Assembly: GCF_947623445.1 (NCBI RefSeq)
Contig: NC_135243.1
Coordinates: 18,174,479-18,238,478 of the forward strand
Source: Clavelina lepadiformis
Lineage: Eukaryota; Chordata; Ascidiacea; Aplousobranchia; Clavelinidae
Direction: 5' to 3'
Length of the DNA stretch: 64,000 nt
Shown piece after piece: positions 1 through 10,100 of this stretch; position 1 is the first letter of the stretch, and every line of letters starts with the position of its first letter. Under the pieces are notes generated by a model that did not search any database, was not told the DNA's origin, and was given only the letters and a program-made list of their open reading frames with translations. Both the position numbers and the translations under genes were made by a program.

Positions 1-101
1 GAAAATGGCTTTTTAAATTATATTAATTCGATTGCATAGGAAGTTTGATAAAGGCAAACAGTTGCTAGAAATTTGATTGAAATATACAGCATGACTAAAA
101 T
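1..101 (-). repeat. Partial spacer at left edge (+3-bp class)
   Basis: The window opens inside a spacer of the longest class, recognised by ttaaattatattaattcg in place of the usual tcaattataattcg. This gives a 233-bp gene spacing. The class recurs before the genes at 2858, 8825, 13874, 18010, 28575, 30186, 33400 and 44186. The eight recurrences inside the window all sit just upstream (in transcription) of a gene beginning GCTTACGAC, so spacer and gene type travel together. Confidence 0.9.
97..100 (-). terminator. Pol III oligo-T terminator of unit 1
   Basis: Four Ts on the minus strand start 2 nt beyond the gene 3' end (GTAAGCATTTTAGTC). This is the minimal animal polymerase III terminator, and the same ATTTTAGTC follows nearly all genes in the array. 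Confidence 0.85.
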
Positions 102-219
102 GCTTACAACACCCGGTATTCCCAGGCGGTCACCCATCCAAGTACTAACCGGGCCCGAGGTTGCTTAACTTCCGAGATCGAACGAGATCGGGTCCATTCA
201 ACCTGGTATGGTCGTAGGC
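102..219 (-). rRNA. 5S rRNA gene, unit 1 (first complete copy)
   Basis: This is a 118-nt gene, 5' GCCTACGACCATACC to 3' GTTGTAAGC. The rRNA sits in the central protuberance of the large ribosomal subunit. Helix II pairs GGTTG (nt 18-22) with CAACC (nt 57-61). Helix III is CCGATCTCG...GATCTCGG. Helices IV/V lie between CCCGGT and ACCGGGT. Box A GTTAAGCAACC is at nt 51-61 and box C GGATGGGTGACCGCCTGG at nt 81-98. Helix I has a C.A mismatch at pair 3, as in most copies. The ends were chosen by helix I pairing and the position of the following T run, so they could be off by 1-2 nt. Confidence 0.95.
122..170 (-). promoter_or_regulatory. Internal control region of the unit 1 gene (boxes A, IE, C)
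   Basis: Counting from the gene 5' end at 219, box A is about nt 51-61, the intermediate element about nt 67-72 (CCCGGT), and box C nt 81-98. In known animal 5S genes this region binds TFIIIA, then TFIIIC and TFIIIB. The assignment rests on alignment to the vertebrate 5S control region from memory. Confidence 0.8.
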
Positions 220-248
220 GATTTCAAAAGAAAGAAAATGGCCTTTTC

Positions 249-258
249 AATTATAATT
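249..258 (-). promoter_or_regulatory. TATA-like upstream element of the unit 1 gene
   Basis: The perfect 10-bp palindrome AATTATAATT lies at -39 to -30 from the gene start. It is repeated at the same distance in almost every unit, though the rest of the spacer varies. Many invertebrate 5S genes need a TATA-like box near -30 besides the internal boxes; that this one works so is inferred from position and conservation. Confidence 0.6.
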
Positions 259-331
259 CGATTGCATAGGAAGTTTGACAAAGGCAAACAGTTGCTAGAA
301 ATTTGATTGAAATATACAGCATGACTAAAAT

Positions 332-449
332 GCTTACAACACCCGGTATTCCCAGGCGGTCACCCATCCAAGTACTAACCGGGCCAGAGATTGCTTAACT
401 TCCGAGATCGAACGAGATCGGGTCTACTCAACCTGGAATGGTCGTAGGC
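332..449 (-). rRNA. 5S rRNA gene, unit 2, loop A variant
   Basis: Loop A reads CATTCC instead of CATACC, and the segment after box A reads GCAATCTCTGGCC instead of GCAACCTCGGGCC. The second change breaks a helix II pair. The same gene recurs at 3088, 9055 and 44416, each time next to the same neighbours, so it is a marker of one HOR lineage rather than independent mutation. Confidence 0.9.
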
Positions 450-560
450 GATTTCAAAAGAAAGAAAATGGCCTTTTCAATTATAATTCGATTGCATAGG
501 AATTTCAAAAACGCAAACAGCTGCTATAAATTTGATTGAAATATAGTGCATGACTAAAAT

Positions 561-677
561 GCTTACAACACCCGGTATTCCCAGGCGGTCACCCATCCAA
601 GTACTAACCGGGCCCTAGGTTGTTTACTTCCGAGATCGAACGAGATCGGGTCTACTCAACCTGGTATGGTCGTAAGC
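561..677 (-). rRNA. 5S rRNA gene, unit 3, 117-nt box A variant
   Basis: Box A is changed from GTTAAGCAACC to GTAAACAACC: one T is lost and a G becomes A. Helix I is fully paired (GCTTACGAC with GTTGTAAGC). Sister copies lie at 3317, 9284, 30415, 41892, 43037, 44645 and 52218 (in 41892 and 43037 the 3' end differs). Loss of box A spacing would be expected to weaken TFIIIA/TFIIIC binding, so these are candidate pseudogenes; that is inference. Confidence 0.85.
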
Positions 678-787
678 GATTTCAAAAGAAAGAAAATGGC
701 TTTTTCAATTATAATTCGATTGCATAGGAAATTCAAAAAGGAAACAGTTGCTAGAAATTTGATTGAAATATACAGCATGATTAAAAT
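678..787 (-). repeat. Short spacer class with aaaggaaacag (227-bp spacing)
   Basis: This spacer has aaaaaggaaacag where most have aaaaacgcaaacag. It follows (in coordinates) each of the eight 117-nt box A genes: before the genes at 788, 3544, 9511, 30642, 42119, 43264, 44872 and 52445. The combined length change opens a chance 62-codon frame from inside one 5S gene to inside the next; it is not a gene. Confidence 0.92.
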
Positions 788-905
788 GCTTACAACACCC
801 GGTATTCCCAGGCGGTCACCCATACAAGTACTAACCGGGCCCGAGGTTGCTTAACTTCCGAGATCGAACGAGATCGGGTCTACTCAACCTGGTATGGTCG
901 TAAGC
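788..905 (-). rRNA. 5S rRNA gene, unit 4, fully paired helix I
   Basis: The 5' end GCTTACGAC pairs along all nine positions of helix I with GTTGTAAGC (one G.U), which most copies cannot do. Box A is intact. Box C begins GTATGGGTGACC rather than GGATGGGTGACC. The gene belongs to the pair that flanks the short gaaacag spacer; matching copies are at 3544, 30642, 44872 and 52445. Confidence 0.92.
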
Positions 906-1017
906 GATTTCAAAAGAAAGAAAATGGCCTTTTCAATTTTAATTCGTTTCCATAGGAAGTTTGACAAAAGCAAACAGTTGCTAGAAATTTGATTGAAATA
1001 TACAGCATGACTAAAAT

Positions 1018-1135
1018 GCTTACAACACCCGGTATACCCAGGCGTTCACCCATACAAGTACTAACCGGGCCCGAGGTTGCCTAACTTCCGAGATCGAACG
1101 AGATCGGGTCTACTCAACCTGGTATGGTCGTAGGC
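1018..1135 (-). rRNA. 5S rRNA gene, unit 5, box C variant
   Basis: Box C carries two changes (GTATGGGTGAACG for GGATGGGTGACCG), and nt 101 is changed in GGGTATACC for GGGAATACC. Box A is of the GTTAGGCAACC type and the upstream flank begins with a GAATTC. Copies with the same combination are at 30872, 45102 and 52675, always two units after a 117-nt gene in coordinate order. Confidence 0.9.
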
Positions 1136-1364
1136 GAATTCAAAAGAAAGAAAATGGCTTTTTCAATTATAATTCGATTGCATAGGAAATTCAAAAACGC
1201 AAACAGTTGCTAGAAATTTGATTGAAATATACAGCATGACTAAAATGCTTACAACACCCGTTATTCCCAGGCGGTAACCCATCCAAGTACTAACCGGGCC
1301 CGAGGTTGCTTAACTTCCGAGATCGAACGAGATCGGGTCTACTCAACCTGGTATGGTCGTAGGC

Positions 1365-3630
1365 GATTTCAAAAGAAAGAAAATGGCTTTTACAATTATA
1401 ATTCGATTGCATTGGAAGTTTGACAAGGGCAAACAGTTGCTAGAAATTTGATTGAAAAATACAGCATGACTAAAATGCTTACAACACCCGGTATTCCCAG
1501 GCGGTCACCCATCCAAGTACTAACCGGGCCCGAGGTTGCTTAACTTCCGAGATCGAACGAGATCGGGTCTACTCAACCTGGTATGGTAGTAGGCGATTTC
1601 AAAAGAAAGACAATGGCTTTTTCAATTATAATTCGATTGCATAGGAAGTTTGACAACAGCAAACAGTTGCCAGAAATTTGATTGAAATATACAGCATGAC
1701 TAAAATGCTTACAACACCCGGTATTCCCAGGCGGTCACCCATCCAAGTACTAACCGGGCCCGAGGTTGCCTAACTTCCGAGATCGAACGAGATCGGGTCT
1801 ACTCAACCTGGTATGGTCGTAGGCGAATTCAAAAGAAAAAAAATGGCTTTTTCAATTATAGTTCGATTGCATAGGAAATTCAAAAGCGCAAACAGTTGCT
1901 AGAATTTTGATTGAAATATACAGCATGACTAAAATGCTTACAACACCCGGTATTCCCAGGCGGTCACCCATCCAAGTACTAACCGGGCCCGAGGTTGCCT
2001 AACTTCCGAGATCGAACGAGATCGTGTCTACTCAACCTGGTATGGTCGTAGGCGAATTCAATAGAAAGAAAATGGCTTTTTCAATTATAATTCGATTGCA
2101 TAGGAAATTCAAAAGCGCAAACAGTTGCTAGAAATTTGATTGAAATATACAGCATGACTAAAATGCTTACAACACCCGGTATTCCCAGGCGGTCACCCAT
2201 CCAAGTACTAACCGGGCCCGAGGTTGCTTAACTTCCGAGATCGAACGAGATCGGGTCTACTCAACCTGGTATGGTCGTAGACGATTTCAAAAGAAAGAAA
2301 ATGGCTTTTTCAATTATAATTCGATTGCATTGGAAGTTTGACAAAGGCAAACAGTTGCTAGAAATTTGATTGAAATATACAGCATGACTAAAATGCTTAC
2401 AACACCCGGTATTCCCAGGCGGTCACCCATCCAAGTACTAACCGGGCCCGAGGTTGCTTAACTTCCGAGATCGAACGAGATCGGGTCTACTCAACCTGGT
2501 ATGGTAGTAGGCGATTTCAAAAGAAAGAAAATGGCTTTTTCAATTATAATTCGATTACATAGGAAGTTTGACAAAAGCAAACAGTTGCCAGAAATTTGAT
2601 TGAAATATACAGCATGACTAAAATGCTTACAACACCCGGTATTCCCAGGCGGTCACCCATCCAAGTACTAACCGGGCCCTAGGTTGCTTAACTTCCGAGA
2701 TCGAACGAGATCGGGTCTACTCAACCTGGTATGGTCGTAAGCGATTTCAAAAGAAAGAAAATGGCTTTTTAAATTATATTAATTCGATTGCATAGGAAGT
2801 TTGATAAAGGCAAACAGTTGCTAGAAATTTGATTGAAATATACAGCATGACTAAAATGCTTACAACACCCGGTATTCCCAGGCGGTCACCCATCCAAGTA
2901 CTAACCGGGCCCGAGGTTGCTTAACTTCCGAGATCGAACGAGATCGGGTCCACTCAACCTGGTATGGTCGTAGGCGATTTCAAAAGAAAGAAAATGGCCT
3001 TTTCAATTATAATTCGATTGCATAGGAAGTTTGACAAAGGCAAACAGTTGCTAGAAATTTGATTGAAATATACAGCATGACTAAAATGCTTACAACACCC
3101 GGTATTCCCAGGCGGTCACCCATCCAAGTACTAACCGGGCCAGAGATTGCTTAACTTCCGAGATCGAACGAGATCGGGTCTACTCAACCTGGAATGGTCG
3201 TAGGCGATTTCAAAAGAAAGAAAATGGCCTTTTCAATTATAATTCGATTGCATAGGAAATTCAAAAACGCAAACAGTTGCTATAAATTTGATTGAAATAT
3301 ACAGCATGACTAAAATGCTTACAACACCCGGTATTCCCAGGCGGTCACCCATCCAAGTACTAACCGGGCCCTAGGTTGTTTACTTCCGAGATCGAACGAG
3401 ATCGGGTCTACTCAACCTGGTATGGTCGTAAGCGATTTCAAAAGAAAGAAAATGGCTTTTTCAATTATAATTCGATTGCATAGGAAATTCAAAAAGGAAA
3501 CAGTTGCTAGAAATTTGATTGAAATATACAGCATGACTAAAATGCTTACAACACCCGGTATTCCCAGGCGGTCACCCATACAAGTACTAACCGGGCCCGA
3601 GGTTGCTTAACTTCCGAGATCGAACGAGAT
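1365..3630 (-). repeat. HOR block, about 10 units, repeated at 7332-9597
   Basis: Units 7-16 correspond one to one with units 33-42 at a constant offset of 5967 bp, including matching private changes (gacaatgg flank, agaattttg, gaattcaatag, the +3 spacer, the 117-nt gene). Within it, units 13-16 are themselves a copy of units 1-4 at 2756 bp (12 units). Confidence 0.88.
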
Positions 3631-4232
3631 CGGGTCTACTCAACCTGGTATGGTCGTAAGCGATTTCAAAAGAAAGAAAATGGCCTTTTCAATTTTAATT
3701 CGATTCCATAGGAAGTTTGACAAAAGCAAACAGTTGCTAGAAATTTGATTGAAATATAGTGCATGACTAAAATGCTTACAACACCCGGTATTCCCAGGCG
3801 GTCACCCATCCAAGTACTAACCGGGCCCGAGGTTGCTTAACTTCCGAGATCGAACGAGATCGGGTCTACTCAACCTGGTATGGTAGTAGGCGATTTCAAA
3901 AGAAAGACAATGGCTTTTTCAATTATAATTCGATTGCATAGGAAGTTTGACAACAGCAAACAGTTGCTAGAAATTTGATTGAAATATACAGCATGACTAA
4001 AATGCTTACAACACCCGGTATTCCCAGGCGGTCACCCATACAAGTACTAACCGGGCCCGAGGTTGCCTAACTTCCGACATCGAACGAGATCGGGTCTACT
4101 TAACCTGGTATGGTCGTAGGCGAATTCAAAAGAAAGAAAATGGCCTTTTCAATTATAATTCGATTGCATAAGAAATTCAAAAACGCAAACAGTTGCTAGA
4201 AATTTGATTGAAATATACAGCATGACTAAATT

Positions 4233-4350
4233 GCTTATAACACCCGGTATTCCCAGGCGGTCACCCATCCAAGTACTAACCGGGCCCGAGGTTGCTTAAC
4301 TTCCGAGATCGAACGAGATCGGGTCTACTCAACCTGGTATGGTAGTAGGC
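4233..4350 (-). rRNA. 5S rRNA gene, unit 19, GTTATAAGC class with weak terminator
   Basis: The 3' end is GTTATAAGC, which adds a C.A mismatch at helix I pair 6. The following sequence is AATTTAG, so only three Ts remain of the terminator. The two lesions always occur together: other copies are at 46020, 50840, 51528, 53363, 54051 and 57261, and 33859 has a still weaker form. Probably a degenerate lineage that keeps being copied. Confidence 0.9.
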
Positions 4351-5151
4351 GATTTCAAAAGAAAAAAATTGGCTTTTTCAAATATAATTCGATTGCATAG
4401 GAAGTTTGACAACGGCAAACAGTTGCTATAAATTTGATTGAAATATACAGCATGACTAAAATGCTTACAACACCCGGTATTCCCAGGCGGTCACCCATCC
4501 AAGTACTAACCGGGCCCGAGGTTGCTTAACTTCCGAGATCGAACGACATCGGGTCCACTCAACCTGATATGGTCGTAGGCGATTTCAAAAGAAAGAAAAT
4601 GGCGTTTTCAATTATAATTCGATTGCATAGGAAGTTTGACAAAGGCAAACAGTTGCTAGAAATTTGATTGAAATATACAGCATGACTAAAATGCTTACAA
4701 CACCCGGTATTCCCAGGCGGTCACCCATCCAAGTACTAACCGGGCCCTAGGTTGCTTAACTTCCGAGATCGAACGAGATCGGGTCTACTCAACTTGGTAT
4801 GGTCGTAGGCGATTTCAAAAGAAAGAAAATGGCCTTTTCAATTATAATTCGATTCCATAGGAAGTTTGACAATGGCAAACAGTTGCTAGAAATTTGATTG
4901 AAATATACAGCATGACTAAAATGCTTACAACACCCGGTATTCCCAGGCGGTCACCCATAAAAGTACTAACCGGGCCCGAGGTTGCCTAACTTCCGACATC
5001 GAACGAGATCGGGTCTACTTAACCTGGTATGGTCGTAGGCGAATTCAAAAGAAAGAAAATGGCCTTTTCAGTTATAATTCGATTGCATAGGAAAATCAAA
5101 AACGCAAACAATTGCTAGAAATTTGATTGAAATATACAGCATGACTAAAAT

Positions 5152-5269
5152 GCTTACAACACCCGGTATTCCCAGGCGGTCACCCATCCAAGTACAAACC
5201 GGGCCCGAGGTTGCTTAACTTCCGAGATCGAACGAGATCCGGTCTACTCAACCTGGTATGGTCGTAGAC
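5152..5269 (-). rRNA. 5S rRNA gene, unit 23, multiply changed
   Basis: The 5' end is GTCTACGAC (C2 to T), helix III has GACCGGATCTC for GACCCGATCTC, and the intermediate region has GGTTTGTACTTGG for GGTTAGTACTTGG. The last change falls between the intermediate element and box C. I see no second copy with all three, so this looks like a private, recently altered unit. Confidence 0.88.
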
Positions 5270-5609
5270 GGTTTCAAAAGAAAGAAAATGGCCTTTTCAA
5301 TTATAATTCGATTGCATAGGAAATTCAAAAACGCAAACAGTTGCTATAAATTTCATTCAAATATACAGCATGACTAAAATGCTTACAACACCCGGTATTC
5401 CCAGGCGGTCACCCATCCAAGTACTAACCGGGCCCGAGGTTGCTTAACTTCCGAGATCGAACGAGATCGGGTCTACTCAACCTGGTATGGTCGTAGGCGG
5501 TTTCAAAAGAAAGAAAATGGCCTTTTCAATTATAATTCGATTGCATAGAAAATTCAAAAACGCAAACAGTTGCTATAAATTTCATTCAAATATACAGCAT
5601 GACTAAAAT

Positions 5610-5727
5610 GCTTACATTACCCGGTATTCCCAGGCGGTCACCCATCCAAGTACTAACCGGGCCCGAGGTTGCTTAACTTCCGAGATCGAACGAGATCGGG
5701 TCTACTCAACCTGGTATGGTCGTAGGC
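5610..5727 (-). rRNA. 5S rRNA gene, unit 25, GTAATGTAAGC 3' end
   Basis: The 3' end reads GGGTAATGTAAGC instead of GGGTGTTGTAAGC, opening the inner two pairs of helix I. The class has five members, all on the left: 5610, 6526, 10198, 14332 and 18468. The internal promoter is intact, so transcription is plausible but the product would have a shortened helix I. Confidence 0.9.
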
Positions 5728-5956
5728 GATTTCAAAAGAAAGAAAATGGCTTTTTCAATTATAATTCGATTGCATAGGAAATTCAAAAACGCAAACAGTT
5801 GCTATAACTTTCATTGAAATATACAGCATGACTAAAATGCTTACAACACCCGGTATTCCCAGGCGGTCACCCATCCAAGTACTAACCGGGCCCGAGGTTG
5901 CTTAACTTCCGAGATCGAACGAGATCGGGTCTACTCAACCTGATATGGTCGTAGGC

Positions 5957-6873
5957 GATTTCAAAAGAAAGAAAATGGCCTTTTCAATTATAATTCGATT
6001 GCATAGGAAATTCAAAAACGCAAACAATTGCTAGAAATTTCATTGAAGTATACAGCATGACTAAAATGCTTACAACACCCAGTATTCCCAGGCGGTCACC
6101 CATCCAAGTACTAACCGGGCCCGAGGTTGCTTAACTTCCGAGATCGAACGAGATCGGGTCTACTCAACCTGGTATGGTCGTAGGCGATTTCAAAAGAAAG
6201 AAAATGGCCTTTTCAATTATAATTCGATTGCATAGGAAATTCAAAAACGCAAACAGTTGCTATAATTTTCATTCAAATATACAGCATGACTAAAATGCTT
6301 ACAACACCCGGTATTCCCAGGCGTTCACCCATCCAAGTACTAACCGGGCCCGAGGTTGCTTAACTTCCGAAATCGAACGAGATCGGGTCTACTCAACCTG
6401 GTATGGTCGTAGGCGGTTTCAAAAGAAAGAAAATGGCCTTTTCAATTATAATTCGATTGCATAGGAAATTCAAAAACGCAAACAGTTGCTATAAATTTCA
6501 TTCAAATATACAGCATGACTAAAATGCTTACATTACCCGGTATTCCCAGGCGGTCACCCATCCAAGTACTAACCGGGCCCGAGGTTGCTTAACTTCCGAG
6601 ATCGAACGAGATCGGGTCTACTCAACCTGGTATGGTCGTAGGCGATTTCAAAAGAAAAGATAATGGCCTTTTCAATTATAATTCGATTGCATAGGAAATT
6701 CAAAAACGCAAACAGTTGCTATAACTTTCATTGAAATATACAGCATGACTAAAATGCTAACAACACCCGGTATTCCCAGGCGGTCACACATCCAAGTACT
6801 AACCGGGCCCGAGGTTGCTTAACTTCCGAGATCGAACGAGATCGGGTCTACTCAACCTGGTATGGTCGTAGGC
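5957..6873 (-). repeat. HOR block, 4 units, repeated at 9629-10545
   Basis: Units 27-30 and 43-46 share the order CACTGGG..., GGGTGAACG, GTAATGTAAGC, GGATGTGTGACC at an offset of 3672 bp. The order also appears reversed in part and extended at 14103-14908 and 18239-19044. Confidence 0.82.
6756..6873 (-). rRNA. 5S rRNA gene, unit 30, box C and helix I variant
   Basis: The 3' end is GTTGTTAGC (T.T at helix I pair 4) and box C reads GGATGTGTGACC. Sister copies are at 10428, 14562 and 18698. Each immediately follows, in coordinate order, a GTAATGTAAGC gene, and each is preceded by the odd flank aaaagataatgg (aaatgataatgg at 18698). Confidence 0.9.
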
Positions 6874-6984
6874 GATTTCAAAAGAAAGAAAATGGCCTTT
6901 TCAATTATAATTCGATTGCATAGGAAATTCAAAAACGCAAACAATTGCTATAAATTTCATTGAAGTATACAGCATGACTAAAAT

Positions 6985-7102
6985 CCTAACAACACCCGGT
7001 ATTCCCAGGCGGTCACCCATACAAGTACTAACCGGGCCCGAGGTTGCTTAACTTCCGAGATCGAACGAGAACGGGTCTACTCAGCCTGGTATGGTAGTAG
7101 GC
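6985..7102 (-). rRNA. 5S rRNA gene, unit 31, GTTGTTAGG 3' end
   Basis: The 3' end GTTGTTAGG gives mismatches at helix I pairs 1, 3 and 4 against GCCTAC. This copy also has GCCTACTAC at the 5' end, adding a T.T at pair 7. The T4 terminator is intact. Thirteen members of the class: 6985, 10886, 11575, 21453, 23519, 26275, 31790, 35694, 41892, 43037, 48315, 61391 and 63916. Confidence 0.9.
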
Positions 7103-10100
7103 GATTTCAAAAGAAAAAAAATGGCCTTTTCAATTATAATTCGATTGCATAGGAAATTCAAAAGCGCAAACAGTTGCTAGAAATTTGATTGAAATATACA
7201 GCATGACTAAAATGCTTACAACACCCGGTATTCCCAGGCGGTCACCCATCCAAGTACTAACCGGGCCCGAGGTTGCTTAACTTCCGAGATCGAACGAGAT
7301 CGGGTCTACTCAACCTGGTATGGTCGTAGGCGATTTCAAAAGAAAGAAAATGGCTTTTTCAATTATAATTCGATTGCATTGGAAGTTTGACAAAGGCAAA
7401 CAGTTGCTAGAAATTTGATTGAAAAATACAGCATGACTAAAATGCTTACAACACCCGGTATTCCCAGGCGGTCACCCATCCAAGTACTAACCGGGCCCGA
7501 GGTTGCTTAACTTCCGAGATCAAACGAGATCGGGTCTACTCAACCTGGTATGGTAGTAGGCGATTTCAAAAGAAAGACAATGGCTTTTTCAATTATAATT
7601 CGATTGCATAGGAAGTTTGACAACAGCAAACAGTTGCCAGAAATTTGATTGAAATATACAGCATGACTAAAATGCTTACAACACCCGGTATTCCCAGGCG
7701 GTCACCCATCCAAGTACTAACCGGGCCCGAGGTTGCCTAACTTCCGAGATCGAACGAGATCGGGTCTACTCAACCTGGTATGGTCGTAGGCGAATTCAAA
7801 AGAAAAAAAATGGCTTTTTCAATTATAATTCGATTGCATAGGAAATTCAAAAGCGCAAACAGTTGCTAGAATTTTGATTGAAATATACAGCATGACTAAA
7901 ATGCTTACAACACCCGGTATTCCCAGGCGGTCACCCATCCAAGTACTAACCGGGCCCGAGGTTGCCTAACTTCCGAGATCGAACGAGATCGTGTCTACTC
8001 AACCTGGTATGGTCGTAGGCGAATTCAATAGAAAGAAAATGGCTTTTTCAATTATAATTCGATTGCATAGGAAATTCAAAAGCGCAAACAGTTGCTAGAA
8101 ATTTGATTGAAATATACAGCATGACTAAAATGCTTACAACACCCGGTATTCCCAGGCGGTCACCCATCCAAGTACTAACCGGGCCCGAGGTTGCTTAACT
8201 TCCGAGATCGAACGAGATCGGGTCTACTCAACCTGGTATGGTCGTAGGCGATTTCAAAAGAAAGAAAATGGCTTTTTCAATTATAATTCGATTGCATTGG
8301 AAGTTTGACAAAGGCAAACAGTTGCTAGAAATTTGATTGAAATATACAGCATGACTAAAATGCTTACAACACCCGGTATTCCCAGGCGGTCACCCATCCA
8401 AGTACTAACCGGGCCCGAGGTTGCTTAACTTCCGAGATCGAACGAGATCGGGTCTACTCAACCTGGTATGGTAGTAGGCGATTTCAAAAGAAAGAAAATG
8501 GCTTTTTCAATTATAATTCGATTACATAGGAAGTTTGACAAAAGCAAACAGTTGCCAGAAATTTGATTGAAATATACAGCATGACTAAAATGCTTACAAC
8601 ACCCGGTATTCCCAGGCGGTCACCCATCCAAGTACTAACCGGGCCCTAGGTTGCTTAACTTCCGAGATCGAACGAGATCGGGTCTACTCAACCTGGTATG
8701 GTCGTAAGCGATTTCAAAAGAAAGAAAATGGCTTTTTAAATTATATTAATTCGATTGCATAGGAAGTTTGATAAAGGCAAACAGTTGCTAGAAATTTGAT
8801 TGAAATATACAGCATGACTAAAATGCTTACAACACCCGGTATTCCCAGGCGGTCACCCATCCAAGTACTAACCGGGCCCGAGGTTGCTTAACTTCCGAGA
8901 TCGAACGAGATCGGGTCCACTCAACCTGGTATGGTCGTAGGCGATTTCAAAAGAAAGAAAATGGCCTTTTCAATTATAATTCGATTGCATAGGAAGTTTG
9001 ACAAAGGCAAACAGTTGCTAGAAATTTGATTGAAATATACAGCATGACTAAAATGCTTACAACACCCGGTATTCCCAGGCGGTCACCCATCCAAGTACTA
9101 ACCGGGCCAGAGATTGCTTAACTTCCGAGATCGAACGAGATCGGGTCTACTCAACCTGGAATGGTCGTAGGCGATTTCAAAAGAAAGAAAATGGCCTTTT
9201 CAATTATAATTCGATTGCATAGGAAATTCAAAAACGCAAACAGTTGCTATAAATTTGATTGAAATATAGTGCATGACTAAAATGCTTACAACACCCGGTA
9301 TTCCCAGGCGGTCACCCATCCAAGTACTAACCGGGCCCGAGGTTGTTTACTTCCGAGATCGAACGAGATCGGGTCTACTCAACCTGGTATGGTCGTAAGC
9401 GATTTCAAAAGAAAGAAAATGGCTTTTTCAATTATAATTCGATTGCATAGGAAATTCAAAAAGGAAACAGTTGCTAGAAATTTGATTGAAATATACAGCA
9501 TGACTAAAATGCTTACAACACCCGGTATTCCCAGGCGGTCACCCATACAAGTACTAACCGGGCCCGAGGTTGCTTAACTTCCGAGATCGAACGAGATCGG
9601 GTCTACTCAACCTGATATGGTCGTAGGCGATTTCAAAATAAAGAAAATGGCCTTTTCAATTATAATTCGATTGCATAGGAAATTCAAAAACGCAAACAAT
9701 TGCTATAAATTTCATTGAAGTATACAGCATGACTAAAATGCTTACAACACCCAGTATTCCCAGGCGGTCACCCATCCAAGTACTAACCGGGCCCGAGGTT
9801 GCTTAACTTCCGAGATCGAACGAGATCGGGTCTACTCAACCTGGTATGGTCGTAGGCGATTTCAAAAGAAAGAAAATGGCCTTTTCAATTATAATTCGAT
9901 TGCATAGGAAATTCAAAAACGAAAACAGTTGCTATAATTTTCATTCAAATATACAGCATGACTAAAATGCTTACAACACCCGGTATTCCCAGGCGTTCAC
10001 CCATCCAAGTACTAACCGGGCCCGAGGTTGCTTAACTTCCGAAATCGAACGAGATCGGGTCTACTCAACCTGGTATGGTCGTAGGCGGTTTCAAAAGAAA

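Larger units (their letters stand above)
1..8020 (-). repeat. Array tile 1: 5S units 1-35 with gene coordinates
   Basis: Low coordinates of the 5S genes (each spans this position to +117; * marks 117-nt copies, to +116): 102, 332, 561*, 788, 1018, 1247, 1477, 1707, 1936, 2165, 2395, 2625, 2858, 3088, 3317*, 3544, 3774, 4004, 4233, 4463, 4693, 4923, 5152, 5381, 5610, 5839, 6068, 6297, 6526, 6756, 6985, 7214, 7444, 7674, 7903. The gaps between genes are non-coding spacer. Positions 1-3660 and 7330-9600 share long blocks of unit order; 5.0-7.1 kb holds a different set of gene variants. Confidence 0.95.

Noticed and set aside
60-95. tRNA-like or spliced-leader gene in the spacer
   Set aside because: I looked for A/B boxes, a Sm-site-like motif and a donor GT after a short leader in the spacer and saw none; the spacer is about 110 bp of AT-rich DNA.
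666-854. Repeated 62-codon plus-strand frames beginning MVVSDFKRKK or MVVGDFKRKK (20 copies)
   Set aside because: Each starts inside the antisense of one 5S gene, crosses the spacer and ends inside the next 5S gene. They appear only where a spacer or gene indel (gaaacag or aaaactcaaac class) removes stops. The conserved residues follow the conserved rDNA, not a protein.
1135-1141. GAATTC flank as a functional regulatory site
   Set aside because: It is better explained as a linked neutral marker of one unit lineage (gaattc against gatttc, one base apart).
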